A DNA stretch of 64,000 nucleotides from Thermoleophilaceae bacterium. GTDB lineage: Bacteria > Actinomycetota > Thermoleophilia > Solirubrobacterales > JACPNS01. The translations under genes and the position numbers were made by a program. The stretch covers positions 127,999 through 191,998 of the forward strand of contig JAEMSX010000001.1 in assembly GCA_016462645.1 (NCBI GenBank), written 5' to 3'. The notes beneath the pieces were generated by a model. That model was given only the letters and a program-made list of their open reading frames with translations, had not been told where the DNA came from and ran no database searches. Shown one piece after another: positions 52,598 through 61,416 of the stretch (positions are counted from its first letter, which is position 1; every line of letters starts with the position of its first letter).

Positions 52598-52643
52598 CGC
52601 ACCCTCGTTCCACGGCGCTGGATCGGGGGTGCGCTTTCTTTTG
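52598..52643 (+). terminator. terminator-like hairpin
   Basis: CGCACCC (52598-52604) pairs with GGGTGCG (52627-52633) across a 22-nt loop that can form its own short stem, followed by CTTTCTTTTG. It could end a transcript beginning at the 19-nt element. Confidence 0.5.
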
Positions 52644-52703
52644 TGAACAAGGCGATTCGCAAGAGAGTGCGAATAGCAACTTGTAACCACTTTCAGGGTT
52701 TTG

Positions 52704-54128
52704 ATGACCATGCTTCGTCCATTTGCTCGCTCTGTCGCGGCGGTTTCGCTCGCTGGTGCACTGATGCTCGGCGCGACGTCAGTCACGCAGAGCGCGACCA
52801 CGAAGTTCGACACCAGCTACCAGAACGCCGGCACGCTCCAGCTGCCCACGATCAAGGGCGTGTACGGCCAGGTCGCCCAGTCCTGCGAGATCAGTGGCAG
52901 GAGCCTCAACATCGCGGGCCGCTTCGGCTACTCCCAGCCCGGCCTGCCCGGTCCCTGGACCACCGAGCAACAGCTCGCGACAGCGTCGATAAAGGTGCGA
53001 CCGCGCCAGAAGATGATGCTCGGAATCGCCGAGGTCAACTGGCGCAAACAGCGCATCCCGACTGACCAGATCGTGCTGGGCAACGACTTTGACAGTCAGG
53101 GCGGCTTCGCGTACGTGACGCGGTCCCAGAGGAAGTCGCTGCGCGCCAAGCTCAAGCTCTTTCGCGTCCTCCCGAGCGGCCGCCGCGACCCGAAGTTCGG
53201 AACCCGGGGATTCATTTCGATCACGATCGCCGGCTTCGACCAGTCGCGCCCCGCAGGCTTTCGCGTGATCGCGCTCGCCGGCGGCAAGGTCGTTGTGCTT
53301 GCCCAGACCTCAGACACTCAGGTCCTGCTCAAGTACGCGAAGGACGGTAAGCCCGACGCCAGCTGGGGCAACAAGGGAGTCGTCGAGCTCGCCGCGCCGA
53401 AGGCCTACACCGCGACGCCGCTCAACGCGCTCGACTCTGCAACCGTGACCTCCGACGGCGGAATGCTCATCAGCGCCAGCAGCCTCCCCGGCAAGCCCGC
53501 CGGCAGCGCGCTCGGTGTGCTCAAGCTGGGCGCAAGCGGCAAACCGGACTCGAAATGGGCGGGCGACGGGCTCTGGACTCCGCCGGCCGCCGGCAAGCCC
53601 AAGCGGATCACCAGCGCCTACACAATCACCGGTCAATCGCTGATGACCACGATTCGCAAGAACGGCGACTACGCGATTCTCTACGCGGACGGCGCGTCAG
53701 TCGACACCGGCACCTACTCCGAGCTGAAGCTCGCCTACGTCGATGAGGACAGCGGTGTCACGACCCTCTTCAACGAAGAGGCGGGGCTCTACTTCAATGG
53801 TGGTGACGGTGGGTTCCCGGACGCTCAGCCCTGGATCCTCCGTGAGAGCAGCGCCGGCACCGTGTTCGCCCACGCCGACAGCTTCTATGACAGCCCTGGC
53901 GGGACGTTCCTGGGACACGCAGCGCGGTTCAGCGCCGACGCGGATGTGCAGGTCAACGATCAGGACATCAGCAACTCGGGATTTGCGACCGGGGCGTTCG
54001 CGGTTGATCCCGCGGCGAAGTACCTCTACTTCTGCGGCTCGCTCGGAGTGACCTCGGTCAAGACCAAGGACGCCAGGAAGCGCGAGCAGCGCAAGACCGT
54101 CGCTGTCCGCCGGATCAAGCTCTTCTAG
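52704..54128 (+). CDS. secreted delta-60 repeat (DUF5122) beta-propeller protein
   Basis: 474 residues. Signal peptide about 1-32 (SVAAVSLAGALMLGATSV). Blades carry the delta-60 pattern of a short strand, Gly, then D-x-x-(F/W)-G-x-x-G: LPSGRRDPKFGTRGFI (about 150), AKDGKPDASWGNKGVV (about 214) and GASGKPDSKWAGDGLW (about 275). The C-terminus is Lys/Arg-rich. Function unknown; surface or exported scaffold likely. ATG 52704 has a weak AGGG site upstream; ATG 52710 is an alternative. Its TAG shares CTAG with the convergent NmrA-like gene. Confidence 0.75.
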   Translation: MTMLRPFARSVAAVSLAGALMLGATSVTQSATTKFDTSYQNAGTLQLPTIKGVYGQVAQSCEISGRSLNIAGRFGYSQPGLPGPWTTEQQLATASIKVRPRQKMMLGIAEVNWRKQRIPTDQIVLGNDFDSQGGFAYVTRSQRKSLRAKLKLFRVLPSGRRDPKFGTRGFISITIAGFDQSRPAGFRVIALAGGKVVVLAQTSDTQVLLKYAKDGKPDASWGNKGVVELAAPKAYTATPLNALDSATVTSDGGMLISASSLPGKPAGSALGVLKLGASGKPDSKWAGDGLWTPPAAGKPKRITSAYTITGQSLMTTIRKNGDYAILYADGASVDTGTYSELKLAYVDEDSGVTTLFNEEAGLYFNGGDGGFPDAQPWILRESSAGTVFAHADSFYDSPGGTFLGHAARFSADADVQVNDQDISNSGFATGAFAVDPAAKYLYFCGSLGVTSVKTKDARKREQRKTVAVRRIKLF

Positions 54129-55006
54129 CGAGCCGGGAGCACGTCCGGCATCGGCAGCGGTTCCACGCCGAGCGCCGTCAGATCTCCCGTGCCGCGCGGG
54201 CTGAGGATCGAGTCCTGCAGCAGCACGACCTGATCCCACGTGGCGAGCGCGGCCTGCCCGAGGCGCTTCTCCTGCCAGTCGAGCGCCCGGCGGGAGATCC
54301 CCGTGGGCAGATGCAGGAGTGGCTTCTGCGCGCCGAAGTGCCGCATCACGATCTTCAGAATCTGATCCTGGGTGAGCGTGTCCGGCCCCGCGAGCGCGAT
54401 CGGCGCCCCCGGCGTGGCGATGCCTTTGAGCAGCGTGGCGGTGATCGCGTCGGCCGCATCCTCGGCCCAGATCGGCTGGAAGGCGGCTTTGCCCCTGCCG
54501 ATCACCGGCATGACGGGGAGCTTCGCGAGTTCCGACATCAGCTTGATCCACGGATCGTCCGGCGCGTAGATGACGCCGGCTTCAAAGATCACGGCTTCCA
54601 GCTCGGACTGTTTGATCGCCTCGGCCACGCGCGCCTGCATACGGATGAAGCGGCTCGGAGAACTCGGTGACGCGTTGAACGAGCTGACGTACACGAAGCG
54701 CCGCACACCGGCACGCTTGGCCGCGTTGAGCAGCCTGAGCGTGGCCAGGCCGTTGATCTCCTCGATCGTCCCGCGCGGTTGATCGCGTGTTGTGGCGGCA
54801 AGATGGATCACCGTGTCCACTCCGCGCAGCGCGCGGTCCTGCCCAGTGCGGTCGGCGAGGTTGCCCAGCGCAATCTGCACCTGAACGCGGTTGGGGCCCA
54901 GTCTGCGCGGCTCGCGGACCATGCAGCGGACCTGCTCGCCGGCGCCCAGCAGGCGCCCGAGCAGCGGCTTGCCGAGCGTTCCAGTTGCTCCAGTCATGAG
55001 GATCAT
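54125..55006 (-). CDS. NmrA-like / atypical SDR NAD(P)-binding protein
   Basis: 293 residues. MTGATGTLGKPLLGRLL at the N-terminus is the GxxGxxG nucleotide site; LRGVDTVIHLAATTRD and VRRFVYVSSFNAS follow. The usual Tyr-Lys pair is absent at the expected place, as in NmrA and complex I assembly-type members, so it may sense NADP(H) or act as a reductase with altered chemistry. ATG 55006 is preferred to the adjacent TTG. Divergent from fdxA by 82 bp. Confidence 0.8.
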   Translation of the reverse strand: MILMTGATGTLGKPLLGRLLGAGEQVRCMVREPRRLGPNRVQVQIALGNLADRTGQDRALRGVDTVIHLAATTRDQPRGTIEEINGLATLRLLNAAKRAGVRRFVYVSSFNASPSSPSRFIRMQARVAEAIKQSELEAVIFEAGVIYAPDDPWIKLMSELAKLPVMPVIGRGKAAFQPIWAEDAADAITATLLKGIATPGAPIALAGPDTLTQDQILKIVMRHFGAQKPLLHLPTGISRRALDWQEKRLGQAALATWDQVVLLQDSILSPRGTGDLTALGVEPLPMPDVLPAR

Positions 55007-55042
55007 CAACGGGAGAATATGGATCGGCGGCGAAGGACTGTC

Positions 55043-55083
55043 TAAAATGACCGTTCAAGCTTTTGAGACCCCGTTGTAAGGAG
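55043..55083 (+). promoter_or_regulatory. promoter element and ribosome site of fdxA
   Basis: A -10-like TAAAAT (55043-55048) and AAGGAG (55078-55083) spaced 5 nt from the TTG start. The ribosome site decides the TTG at 55089 as start. Confidence 0.55.
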
Positions 55084-55088
55084 CAAAT

Positions 55089-55349
55089 TTGGCTTACGTA
55101 ATTGCAGAACCGTGTATCGACACCAAAGACAACTCCTGCGTCGAAGTGTGTCCCGTCGACTGCATCCACCCGTCACCCGACGAGCCCGGGTACGAGGAGG
55201 CAACGCAGCTGTTCATCAACCCCGACGAGTGCATCGACTGCGACGCATGCGTCGAGGCATGCCCGGTTGACGCCTGCTTTGCAGAAGACCAGCTCCCCGA
55301 GGAGTGGAAGAAGTACGCGGGTCTGAACGCGGAGTACTTCGCTGCCTAG
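55089..55349 (+). CDS. fdxA: 7Fe/8Fe bacterial ferredoxin, FdxA type
   Basis: 86 residues. Electron carrier with two iron-sulfur sites. The first Cys set is spread (CIDTKDNSCVEVCPVDC, about 9-25), as in the 3Fe-4S site of seven-iron ferredoxins; the second is a regular CIDCDACVEACPVD (about 48-61) for 4Fe-4S. The C-terminal LPEEWKKYAGLNAEYF is conserved in actinobacterial FdxA. TTG start with strong AAGGAG. Single gene with its own terminator. Confidence 0.93.
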   Translation: MAYVIAEPCIDTKDNSCVEVCPVDCIHPSPDEPGYEEATQLFINPDECIDCDACVEACPVDACFAEDQLPEEWKKYAGLNAEYFAA

Positions 55350-55373
55350 CTCCACCAGCTTCCGTATCTGAAC

Positions 55374-55410
55374 AAAAAAGAGCCCCGGCGTCCTGCCGGG
55401 GCTCTTTTTT
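55374..55410. terminator. bidirectional intrinsic terminator after fdxA
   Basis: Perfect 16-bp inverted repeat (AAAAAAGAGCCCCGGC and its complement) with a 5-nt loop. A-run and T-run at the ends let it stop fdxA and the convergent gene at 55534. Confidence 0.95.
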
Positions 55411-55533
55411 TTATGTATCCCTTGGGGAGAGGGACTGTGTTCTGGGGAGGATGCTGATCGGTTCTTTGGGGGAGTTGATCAGCAAAGTGCCAGCGCGGGC
55501 CGAGACCGCGATGGCGGTGTTAGCTGGGTCGAT

Positions 55534-56085
55534 CTAGAAGTCGAGCGCCTTCTCCACCTGGGACTGAACGTCCTTGATGCGGGTCTCTACTTCGTCGGAG
55601 AGTGATGCGAGACGGTCCTCGAACTCCTTGCGCTGCTTGGTGATCGTGGTCTCGATCTCCTTGCGCTGTGAGTTGTAGGTCTTCTCGATCTCCTTGCGCT
55701 GCTTGCGGAGCTCACGCTCGGCGCGAGTGCGCTGCTTCTTCAGGTCACGCTCGACCTTGTTGGAGAAAGTCTTGCCGCGCTTCTCGAACTTCGTCAACTT
55801 CTTCTCGACGTTGTCCATCGAGGTGTACTTGTCGACGAAGTCGACGACGCCGTCGCGGACTTCAAGAACGATTCCCACCGGCACGAGGGCAGCCTTCTCG
55901 GCGTACGTCTCGAGTGTGTCGGTGTAGGACTCGATGGTCGACTTCGCCTCGGCCTCAGCCTTCTTGGCGGTGGTCTTTGCGGAAGTTGCGGTTGCCTTCG
56001 CCTGCGTCTTCGCAGTAGTGGGCTTGGTGGTCTTGCGGGCCGTGGTCTTGCGTGCGGCCGGCTTCTTTGCGGTGGTGGCAGCCAT
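55534..56085 (-). CDS. Lys/Ala-rich N-terminus with coiled coil, nucleoid- or phasin-like protein
   Basis: 183 residues. Residues 1-48 are Ala/Lys/Thr repeats (KKPAARKTTARKTTKPTTAK), like histone H1 or HupB-type tails that bind DNA. A short hydrophobic segment (about 63-75, ALVPVGIVLEV) is followed by an acidic/basic helix (about 95-183) with KKQRTRAERELRKQRKEIEK, strongly coiled-coil. PhaF-like phasins also join a coiled coil to such a tail, so DNA binding, granule binding or both are possible. The gene stands alone. Confidence 0.65.
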   Translation of the reverse strand: MAATTAKKPAARKTTARKTTKPTTAKTQAKATATSAKTTAKKAEAEAKSTIESYTDTLETYAEKAALVPVGIVLEVRDGVVDFVDKYTSMDNVEKKLTKFEKRGKTFSNKVERDLKKQRTRAERELRKQRKEIEKTYNSQRKEIETTITKQRKEFEDRLASLSDEVETRIKDVQSQVEKALDF

Positions 56086-56269
56086 TAGCGCCGTCCCTCC
56101 ATAAGTTTGTTAGAAGTAACAATGGACAAACTATATACGGGCGCGCCGGCGGATTGGTTACACGCCACGCCAAAGAAACCCCGAAATAGCGGTTTCAAGG
56201 CAGAAGTTGCTGCAAGGTACGTCCTTGCAGCCGCGCAGAGGACGTACCTCGCAGCAGAAAAGCGCGTGT
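56086..56269. other. intergenic region with mutually exclusive hairpins
   Basis: Contains GAAACC (56175-56180) / GGTTTC (56191-56196); on the minus strand this is followed by TTTG-rich sequence and could end the phosphatase gene. To its right are two competing stems. Stem A: 56209-56217 with 56223-56231, perfect 9 bp. Stem B: 56209-56224 with 56240-56255, 15 of 16 bp. Both use the arm GCTGCAAGG, so only one can form at a time. Confidence 0.65.
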
Positions 56270-57118
56270 CTACGCGCCGAGGGCGTCGATCAGGAACTGC
56301 GCGCGGGTCTCGTCGCGGCCGGCGGCCACCGGCTTGTACGGGGCGAGATTGAGCGGGGCGATCAGTTCGGCGTCGTCGCCGAAGATCACTGTGGCTCCGG
56401 CCTCGCGGGCGATCAGCTGCGCGGCCGCTGCATCGATCGAGCGGCAGGGGCGCAGCGAGAGCATTCCGTCGTAGCGGGCGGCCGCCACCTGGCAGAGCGT
56501 CAAGGCAATCGATCCGATCGAGCGGATGCGCTGGACCTTGCCGTCGAACCGACCGAGCAGCTCCGGCGTGAGGAAGATCGGTTTGGTCGATTCGAGCCCG
56601 ACGACCTCGAGCTCATTGCCGGCCTCAGAAGGATCGAGCCTGCGGCCGTCGACTGTCGCGCCGCCGCCCTTGATCGCGATCCATTCCTCATTCGCGCCGA
56701 AGTCGTAGACGTAGCCGTAAACCACGTCAGCCATCGTCTCGCCGGCCGCGACGGCAACAGAAAGACTCCACGACTGCGCCACGCGCTTGGCGTTCAAGGA
56801 GCCGTCGATCGGATCGACGACGACCTTCACGGCCTTCGAACCGAAGTCGACTTCGCCGCGCTCCTCGGAGATCGCATAGAAGTCCGCGCCGGACTTCGAC
56901 AACGCCTCGAGCTCGGCGAACACTGCGTCCTCGGCCACCTCATCGACGATCAGTGTGAAATCGCCGCCGGCACCTTGACCGCTCCCGACCTTGCGGTCCG
57001 CGTAGGTCGGGTACTTGACGAATTCGCGCTTGATCGTCTCGACCATCCGGCGGCACGATGACGTCCAATCCGTTGTCAACGCCAGCTGATTTGTTTCGCT
57101 CAAAGCGCCGGTTTCCAT
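56270..57118 (-). CDS. inositol monophosphatase-family phosphatase
   Basis: 282 residues. Mg-dependent, Li-sensitive-type fold that hydrolyses inositol-1-phosphate, fructose-1,6-bisphosphate or PAP. Metal motif 1 is YAISEERGEV, motif 2 is VVDPIDGSLNAKR (about 85-97; D-P-x-D-G-S), and the C-terminal motif includes RSIDAAAAQLIAREAGA, where most members have a W(A/D)xAA helix. Archaeal-type dual IMPase/FBPase enzymes have this length. ATG 57118 starts the conserved region; an in-frame extension is not conserved. Divergent from the helicase gene by 23 bp. Confidence 0.83.
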   Translation of the reverse strand: METGALSETNQLALTTDWTSSCRRMVETIKREFVKYPTYADRKVGSGQGAGGDFTLIVDEVAEDAVFAELEALSKSGADFYAISEERGEVDFGSKAVKVVVDPIDGSLNAKRVAQSWSLSVAVAAGETMADVVYGYVYDFGANEEWIAIKGGGATVDGRRLDPSEAGNELEVVGLESTKPIFLTPELLGRFDGKVQRIRSIGSIALTLCQVAAARYDGMLSLRPCRSIDAAAAQLIAREAGATVIFGDDAELIAPLNLAPYKPVAAGRDETRAQFLIDALGA

Positions 57119-57141
57119 AACGGCACCGTATCCTAGAGATT

Positions 57142-60100
57142 GTGAGCGAATCCCCCGAGCAGACGACATTGGAGCCCACGCTGCCGCTGCCCGAGCAGGT
57201 TCTGGAAGGTCTCAACGAGCCGCAGAAGGTTGCGGTCACGCACCTCGGCGGCCCGCTGCTGATCGTCGCCGGTGCGGGATCGGGCAAGACACGAACCCTC
57301 ACCCGCCGCTTCGAGTGGCTCGTGGCCCAAGGCGTGCCGGCCGATCGCATTCTCGCGCTCACCTACACCAGCGCCGCGGCGACCGAGCTCGCCGAACGCA
57401 TCGAGGAAGCCCTCGGCGACCTGCCCGAGGAGATCAACGCGTCGACGTTCCACTCGCTCTGCATGGACACGCTGCGCGACGAGGCCGCCGCCGCAGGCCT
57501 GAACCCATTCTTCACCGTCGCGCAGGATCCCGACCGCGTCGCGATCATGCTCCGTCGCATCAACGAACTGACATTCGAGCAGACCTCGCTGCGCGGCAAC
57601 CCCGCTGCCGCGCTCGCCAGCCTGCTCGAAGTGATCGACCGCTTGAAGGAAGAGTGCGTCTCCCCGGAGGGCTTCGCCGAGTACGCCAAGGCCGCCCTCG
57701 CCGACGCGGTCGAAGAGGCCGATCGCGACAAGGCGCTGCTGATGCTCGAGCAGGCCGAGCTCTACGCCAAGCACGAGCAGTTCCTCCGCGACGCGTCAGC
57801 ACTCGACTTCGGAGGGATGCAGTTCGAGCTCTACAAGCTGCTGATGAAGAACGAGAAGATCCGCGCGCGCGTGGCCAGGCGCTTCGATCACATTCTTGTG
57901 GACGAGTTCCAGGACACCACGTATGTGCAGCTCGAGATCCTCAAGCTGCTCGCGCAGGACCACCGCAACATCGCGGCCGTGGGCGACGACGACCAGTCGA
58001 TCTACGGCTTTCGCGGCGCATCGGCCGGGAGCATCCTGCACTTCGAGCGCCGCTTCGGCCCCTCCACGCGGATCGAGCTGGAGCTGAACTACCGCTCGGC
58101 CCCGCAGATCATCGACGCGGCGCGCGCGCTGGTGAAGATGATCCCCGACGAGCGGCGCGTGCCCAAGGAGCTCCGCGCCGCCGAGGAGAAGCCCGGCGAG
58201 GTGCTGTTCTGGCACGCCGACTCCGAGGTCGCCGAAGCGCAGGCGATCGTGACCGAGATCGAGCGGCTGATCGCCGACGTCGGCATCGAGCCGCGCGAGA
58301 TCTGCGTGCTGGCACGAGCACGCACCCACATGCAGGTGCTGGCCGACCGCCTCGGCGCTCACGACATCCCGTATCTGTTGACCGAGAGGGACTTCTTCAA
58401 ACGCGCCGAGATCCGCGTGCCGCTGAGCTGGCTGAAGGTGCTCGCGAATCCCACGCTCAACGAAGACGCCTGGCGCATGCTCACCGCGCACCCGATCAAC
58501 CTCGACAGCGCCGACTACGCCGGACTGATGAAGTGGATGCGCCGCGACAAACAGCCGCACGTGGTCGAGGCGATGCGATCCGCCGCGCGCAGCAAGCAGT
58601 TCTCGCCGGAGACGCTCGACAAGATCCGCCAGTTTGTCTCAACCTGGGATTCGCTGAACGCCGAGTTCAATGAGCTCGGCCCGGGCGAGTTCACGATCCG
58701 CCTGATCAATGAGATCGCGATCAAGGGTTCGGTACTGCTTGAGGGCGGCAAGGACGCGCCGGATCGCCTCGCCAACCTGAGCAAGTTTCAGCGCATGGCC
58801 GAGGAGTTCGAGGCCAACTCGCCCGGCGCCAACGGCCGTGAGTTCGCCAACTACGTGACCGGCATGGCCGAGGCGGGATTCGATGAGGCGAGCGAGTCGG
58901 CCGAGCGCGACCCGAACGCCGTGCGATTGATGACGGCCCACGGATCGAAGGGTCTCGAGTTCGAATACGTCTTCGTGCCCGGGATGGTCAGTGGACGCTG
59001 GCCCGGCAAGCGTGGCTCGGACACGGCCGTTCCCGAACTGCTCAAGAACGATCCGATCCCCGCGCCGACGGGCAAGGACCCCAAGCGCGAGGCCCACATC
59101 GAAGAAACCCGCCGCCTCGCTCACGTGGCTATGACCCGCGCCCGCACCCAGCTGGTGCTGAGCTGGTTCGACTCCGACGCGCGCGGCCACAAGGTCAGCG
59201 AGTTCTACTCCGAGGCGATGCTCGCGGTTGATGGCAAGGAGCAGGAGTTTCCCGAGCGTGACTTTGAGACGGCGGACTTCGTCTACGCCGAGATGGAATC
59301 GCTGCGCGCGGACCTGATGGGGTCGATCGCCTCGGCCGGCGCGCAGCTTGGCGAGATGCGACTCGACGCCCACGCCGGCACTCCCGCCGACTTCGCCCGC
59401 TTCGCCGAGCTGCTGAAGCTGAGCGCTCTGGTGCACCGCCTGCGCCACGGCCAGACGATCGCCGACGCCCTGCCCGAGGTCAACTCGATGCTGGTCGGCC
59501 AGATGTCGCCGGCGCAACGCGCTGCCTACGAATCCTCCGAGCTCGACGACCGCCTGCGCATCAGCGAGGAACGCCTCGAGCAACTCGGCCAGAAGATCGG
59601 CGCGATCACCCCGCAGCTGACCAACTTCCTGCCGACGATCAACAACCGCCTGCGCCTCAGCGCATCGGCGATCGGCAGCTACCAGCGCTGCCCCAAGCAG
59701 TACGAGTATGAGAACGTGATGAAGATCCCGACGCCGGACCAGAGCCACCTGCGCCTCGGCATCACGGTCCACAACGTGCTCGAGCGTTTCCACAAGGATC
59801 TTGAGGAGCCGCTCGAACCCGAGGACGCGCGCAAGCGGATCGAGGCGCTGCTCGAACAGTCCGTCGCGACCGGCGGCTGGGGCCGCACCGACGACGACCG
59901 TCAGTTGCTCGAACGCGCCCGCACGATGCTCGCCCGCTACGCCGACAGCGAGTTCGCGCGGCCCGAGGGTCCGGTCAAGACAGAGGCGAGCTTCTCACTG
60001 AAGCTCCCGCCGACCAAGCTGATGGAGACGACGCCCGTCGGCGGCAAGATCCTCGACGGCATCCAGATCAACGGAAAGATCGACCGCATTGACACGCTTG

Positions 60101-60441
60101 CAGACGGCACGCAGCGCGTGATCGACTACAAGACCGGCAACGACAAGAAGGGCGCGGTCGCCCTGCGCAACCAGGTCGCCAAGGAGATCCAGCTTGCGAT
60201 CTACAAGTACGCGGGCGCCCAGGAGCTCGGGATCGACGCGCAGGGGCTCGTCTACTACTTCCTCGAGAACGCCCAGCCCGTGATCGAGGCCGAGGCCACC
60301 GACGAACACGTCAACGAGGTCCGCGCGACGATCGACGAGGTCGCCGACAGAATCATCTCGCTCGACTTCACTCCCGACCCGGAGTACAACAAGTGCCGCA
60401 GCTGCAGCTTCCGGCACGTCTGTCCGGCGACCGAGGCCTGA
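57142..60441 (+). CDS. UvrD-family helicase with C-terminal RecB-like nuclease (AdnA/AdnB-like)
   Basis: 1099 residues. SF1A helicase motifs: Q-motif LNEPQKVAVTH, Walker A AGAGSGKTRT (about 43-52), DEFQDT (about 252-258), GDDDQSIYGFRGAS, TAHGSKGLEFEYVFVPG (about 596) and HVAMTRARTQLVLSW (about 660). A nuclease domain starts with SYQRCPKQYEYEN (about 846) and has GKIDRID, VIDYKTG and the cluster tail CRSCSFRHVC (1084-1093). The four Cys bind 4Fe-4S, as in AddB and AdnAB. It resects double-strand ends for recombination. No second AdnAB subunit is in the window. Confidence 0.9.
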   Translation: MSESPEQTTLEPTLPLPEQVLEGLNEPQKVAVTHLGGPLLIVAGAGSGKTRTLTRRFEWLVAQGVPADRILALTYTSAAATELAERIEEALGDLPEEINASTFHSLCMDTLRDEAAAAGLNPFFTVAQDPDRVAIMLRRINELTFEQTSLRGNPAAALASLLEVIDRLKEECVSPEGFAEYAKAALADAVEEADRDKALLMLEQAELYAKHEQFLRDASALDFGGMQFELYKLLMKNEKIRARVARRFDHILVDEFQDTTYVQLEILKLLAQDHRNIAAVGDDDQSIYGFRGASAGSILHFERRFGPSTRIELELNYRSAPQIIDAARALVKMIPDERRVPKELRAAEEKPGEVLFWHADSEVAEAQAIVTEIERLIADVGIEPREICVLARARTHMQVLADRLGAHDIPYLLTERDFFKRAEIRVPLSWLKVLANPTLNEDAWRMLTAHPINLDSADYAGLMKWMRRDKQPHVVEAMRSAARSKQFSPETLDKIRQFVSTWDSLNAEFNELGPGEFTIRLINEIAIKGSVLLEGGKDAPDRLANLSKFQRMAEEFEANSPGANGREFANYVTGMAEAGFDEASESAERDPNAVRLMTAHGSKGLEFEYVFVPGMVSGRWPGKRGSDTAVPELLKNDPIPAPTGKDPKREAHIEETRRLAHVAMTRARTQLVLSWFDSDARGHKVSEFYSEAMLAVDGKEQEFPERDFETADFVYAEMESLRADLMGSIASAGAQLGEMRLDAHAGTPADFARFAELLKLSALVHRLRHGQTIADALPEVNSMLVGQMSPAQRAAYESSELDDRLRISEERLEQLGQKIGAITPQLTNFLPTINNRLRLSASAIGSYQRCPKQYEYENVMKIPTPDQSHLRLGITVHNVLERFHKDLEEPLEPEDARKRIEALLEQSVATGGWGRTDDDRQLLERARTMLARYADSEFARPEGPVKTEASFSLKLPPTKLMETTPVGGKILDGIQINGKIDRIDTLADGTQRVIDYKTGNDKKGAVALRNQVAKEIQLAIYKYAGAQELGIDAQGLVYYFLENAQPVIEAEATDEHVNEVRATIDEVADRIISLDFTPDPEYNKCRSCSFRHVCPATEA

Positions 60442-60452
60442 AAGCGCGCGGC

Positions 60453-61334
60453 CTAGTTGCCTTCCTGCGTACGCAGGTAGCGCTGAATCTCTTTGGCGAT
60501 CGCGTCGCCTGACGGGATCGGGTTGGTGGACTCGTCGTCCGCGTCGGCATCTGCGTTCTCTTCGAGCGTGCGGACGTAGCCGGAGATCTCCTCGTCCTGC
60601 GCGACGGCCGCGGAGACCTGCTCCTTGAAGCGATCGGCGGCGGACTCAAGCTCTGCCGCGTCGACCAGCGCGCCGGTGACGCCCTCGAACGCGCGCACCA
60701 GCGCCAGTGCTGCCGGCGGGTTGGGCGTGGCCGCGACGTAGTGCGGGACCGAGGCCCAGAGGCTGACCGTGCTGAGGCCGGCCTTCGCGCAGGCGTGCTG
60801 GAGCACTCCGGTGATTCCGGTCGGGCCCTCGTAGTTGGCGGTGCGGAAGCCGAGGCCGTCGGTCATTTCGACGTCGGGCGCGATCGCGTTGATCGCCGCG
60901 GTGCGCGTGTGCGGCACGTCGGCAAGCAGCGAGCCGAGCATCACGACTGTCGTGACATCGCACTCCTGGGCGACGGTGATGATCGCGTCACAGAAGGTCT
61001 GCCAGTGCATCGAGGGCTCTTCGCCCTCCAGCAGCAGCACGCCGCCCTCAAGGCCCGCGACATCAGCCTGGTAGAAGACGTTGCGCGGCCACTCGACGAA
61101 GCGCACGTCGCCGTCGATCACGCTGATCTGCGGGCGGTGCGACTGGAAGTCGAAGAAGTGCTCCGGGTCGATCTCGGCGATCTTGCGGCGCTCGCCGGTC
61201 TGGCCGAGATAGCTCACCGCGGCGCTCGCGGCATTGCCCGCGTCGTTCCAGCCCTGGAAGCTGACGACCAGAATCGGTCCGCGCGGAATGTCCGCGCCTG
61301 ACCAGACGATGCTTTCGGCGGCGCCTTCTCTCAT
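60453..61334 (-). CDS. PAC2-family protein
   Basis: 293 residues. PAC2 proteins resemble proteasome-assembly chaperones; the actinobacterial members have no fixed role. Seen: VVSFQGWNDAGNAASAAV (about 23-40), which is the family signature, FFDFQSHRP, WPRNVFYQ, LLLEGEEPSMHW, and YEGPTGITGVL with ASVPHYVAATPNPPAAL. The C-terminus is acidic (about 260-280). Convergent with the helicase gene by 11 bp. Confidence 0.87.
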   Translation of the reverse strand: MREGAAESIVWSGADIPRGPILVVSFQGWNDAGNAASAAVSYLGQTGERRKIAEIDPEHFFDFQSHRPQISVIDGDVRFVEWPRNVFYQADVAGLEGGVLLLEGEEPSMHWQTFCDAIITVAQECDVTTVVMLGSLLADVPHTRTAAINAIAPDVEMTDGLGFRTANYEGPTGITGVLQHACAKAGLSTVSLWASVPHYVAATPNPPAALALVRAFEGVTGALVDAAELESAADRFKEQVSAAVAQDEEISGYVRTLEENADADADDESTNPIPSGDAIAKEIQRYLRTQEGN

Positions 61335-61416
61335 TGATGTTCAAAGTACTCGGTCTTGACCGGGACGGCCATCGGTCACCGTCATTTGATGAGCGCGCTC
61401 GGCATAGACTGGCGCT

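Larger units (their letters stand above)
52391..52703. other. gene-free interval with serial hairpins
   Basis: Between the duplicated terminator and the next gene. It holds the 19-nt element (52416-52434) and two further hairpins (52490-52532, 52598-52633) but no supported coding sequence. With the duplicated tail, the whole non-coding interval is about 420 bp. Confidence 0.55.
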
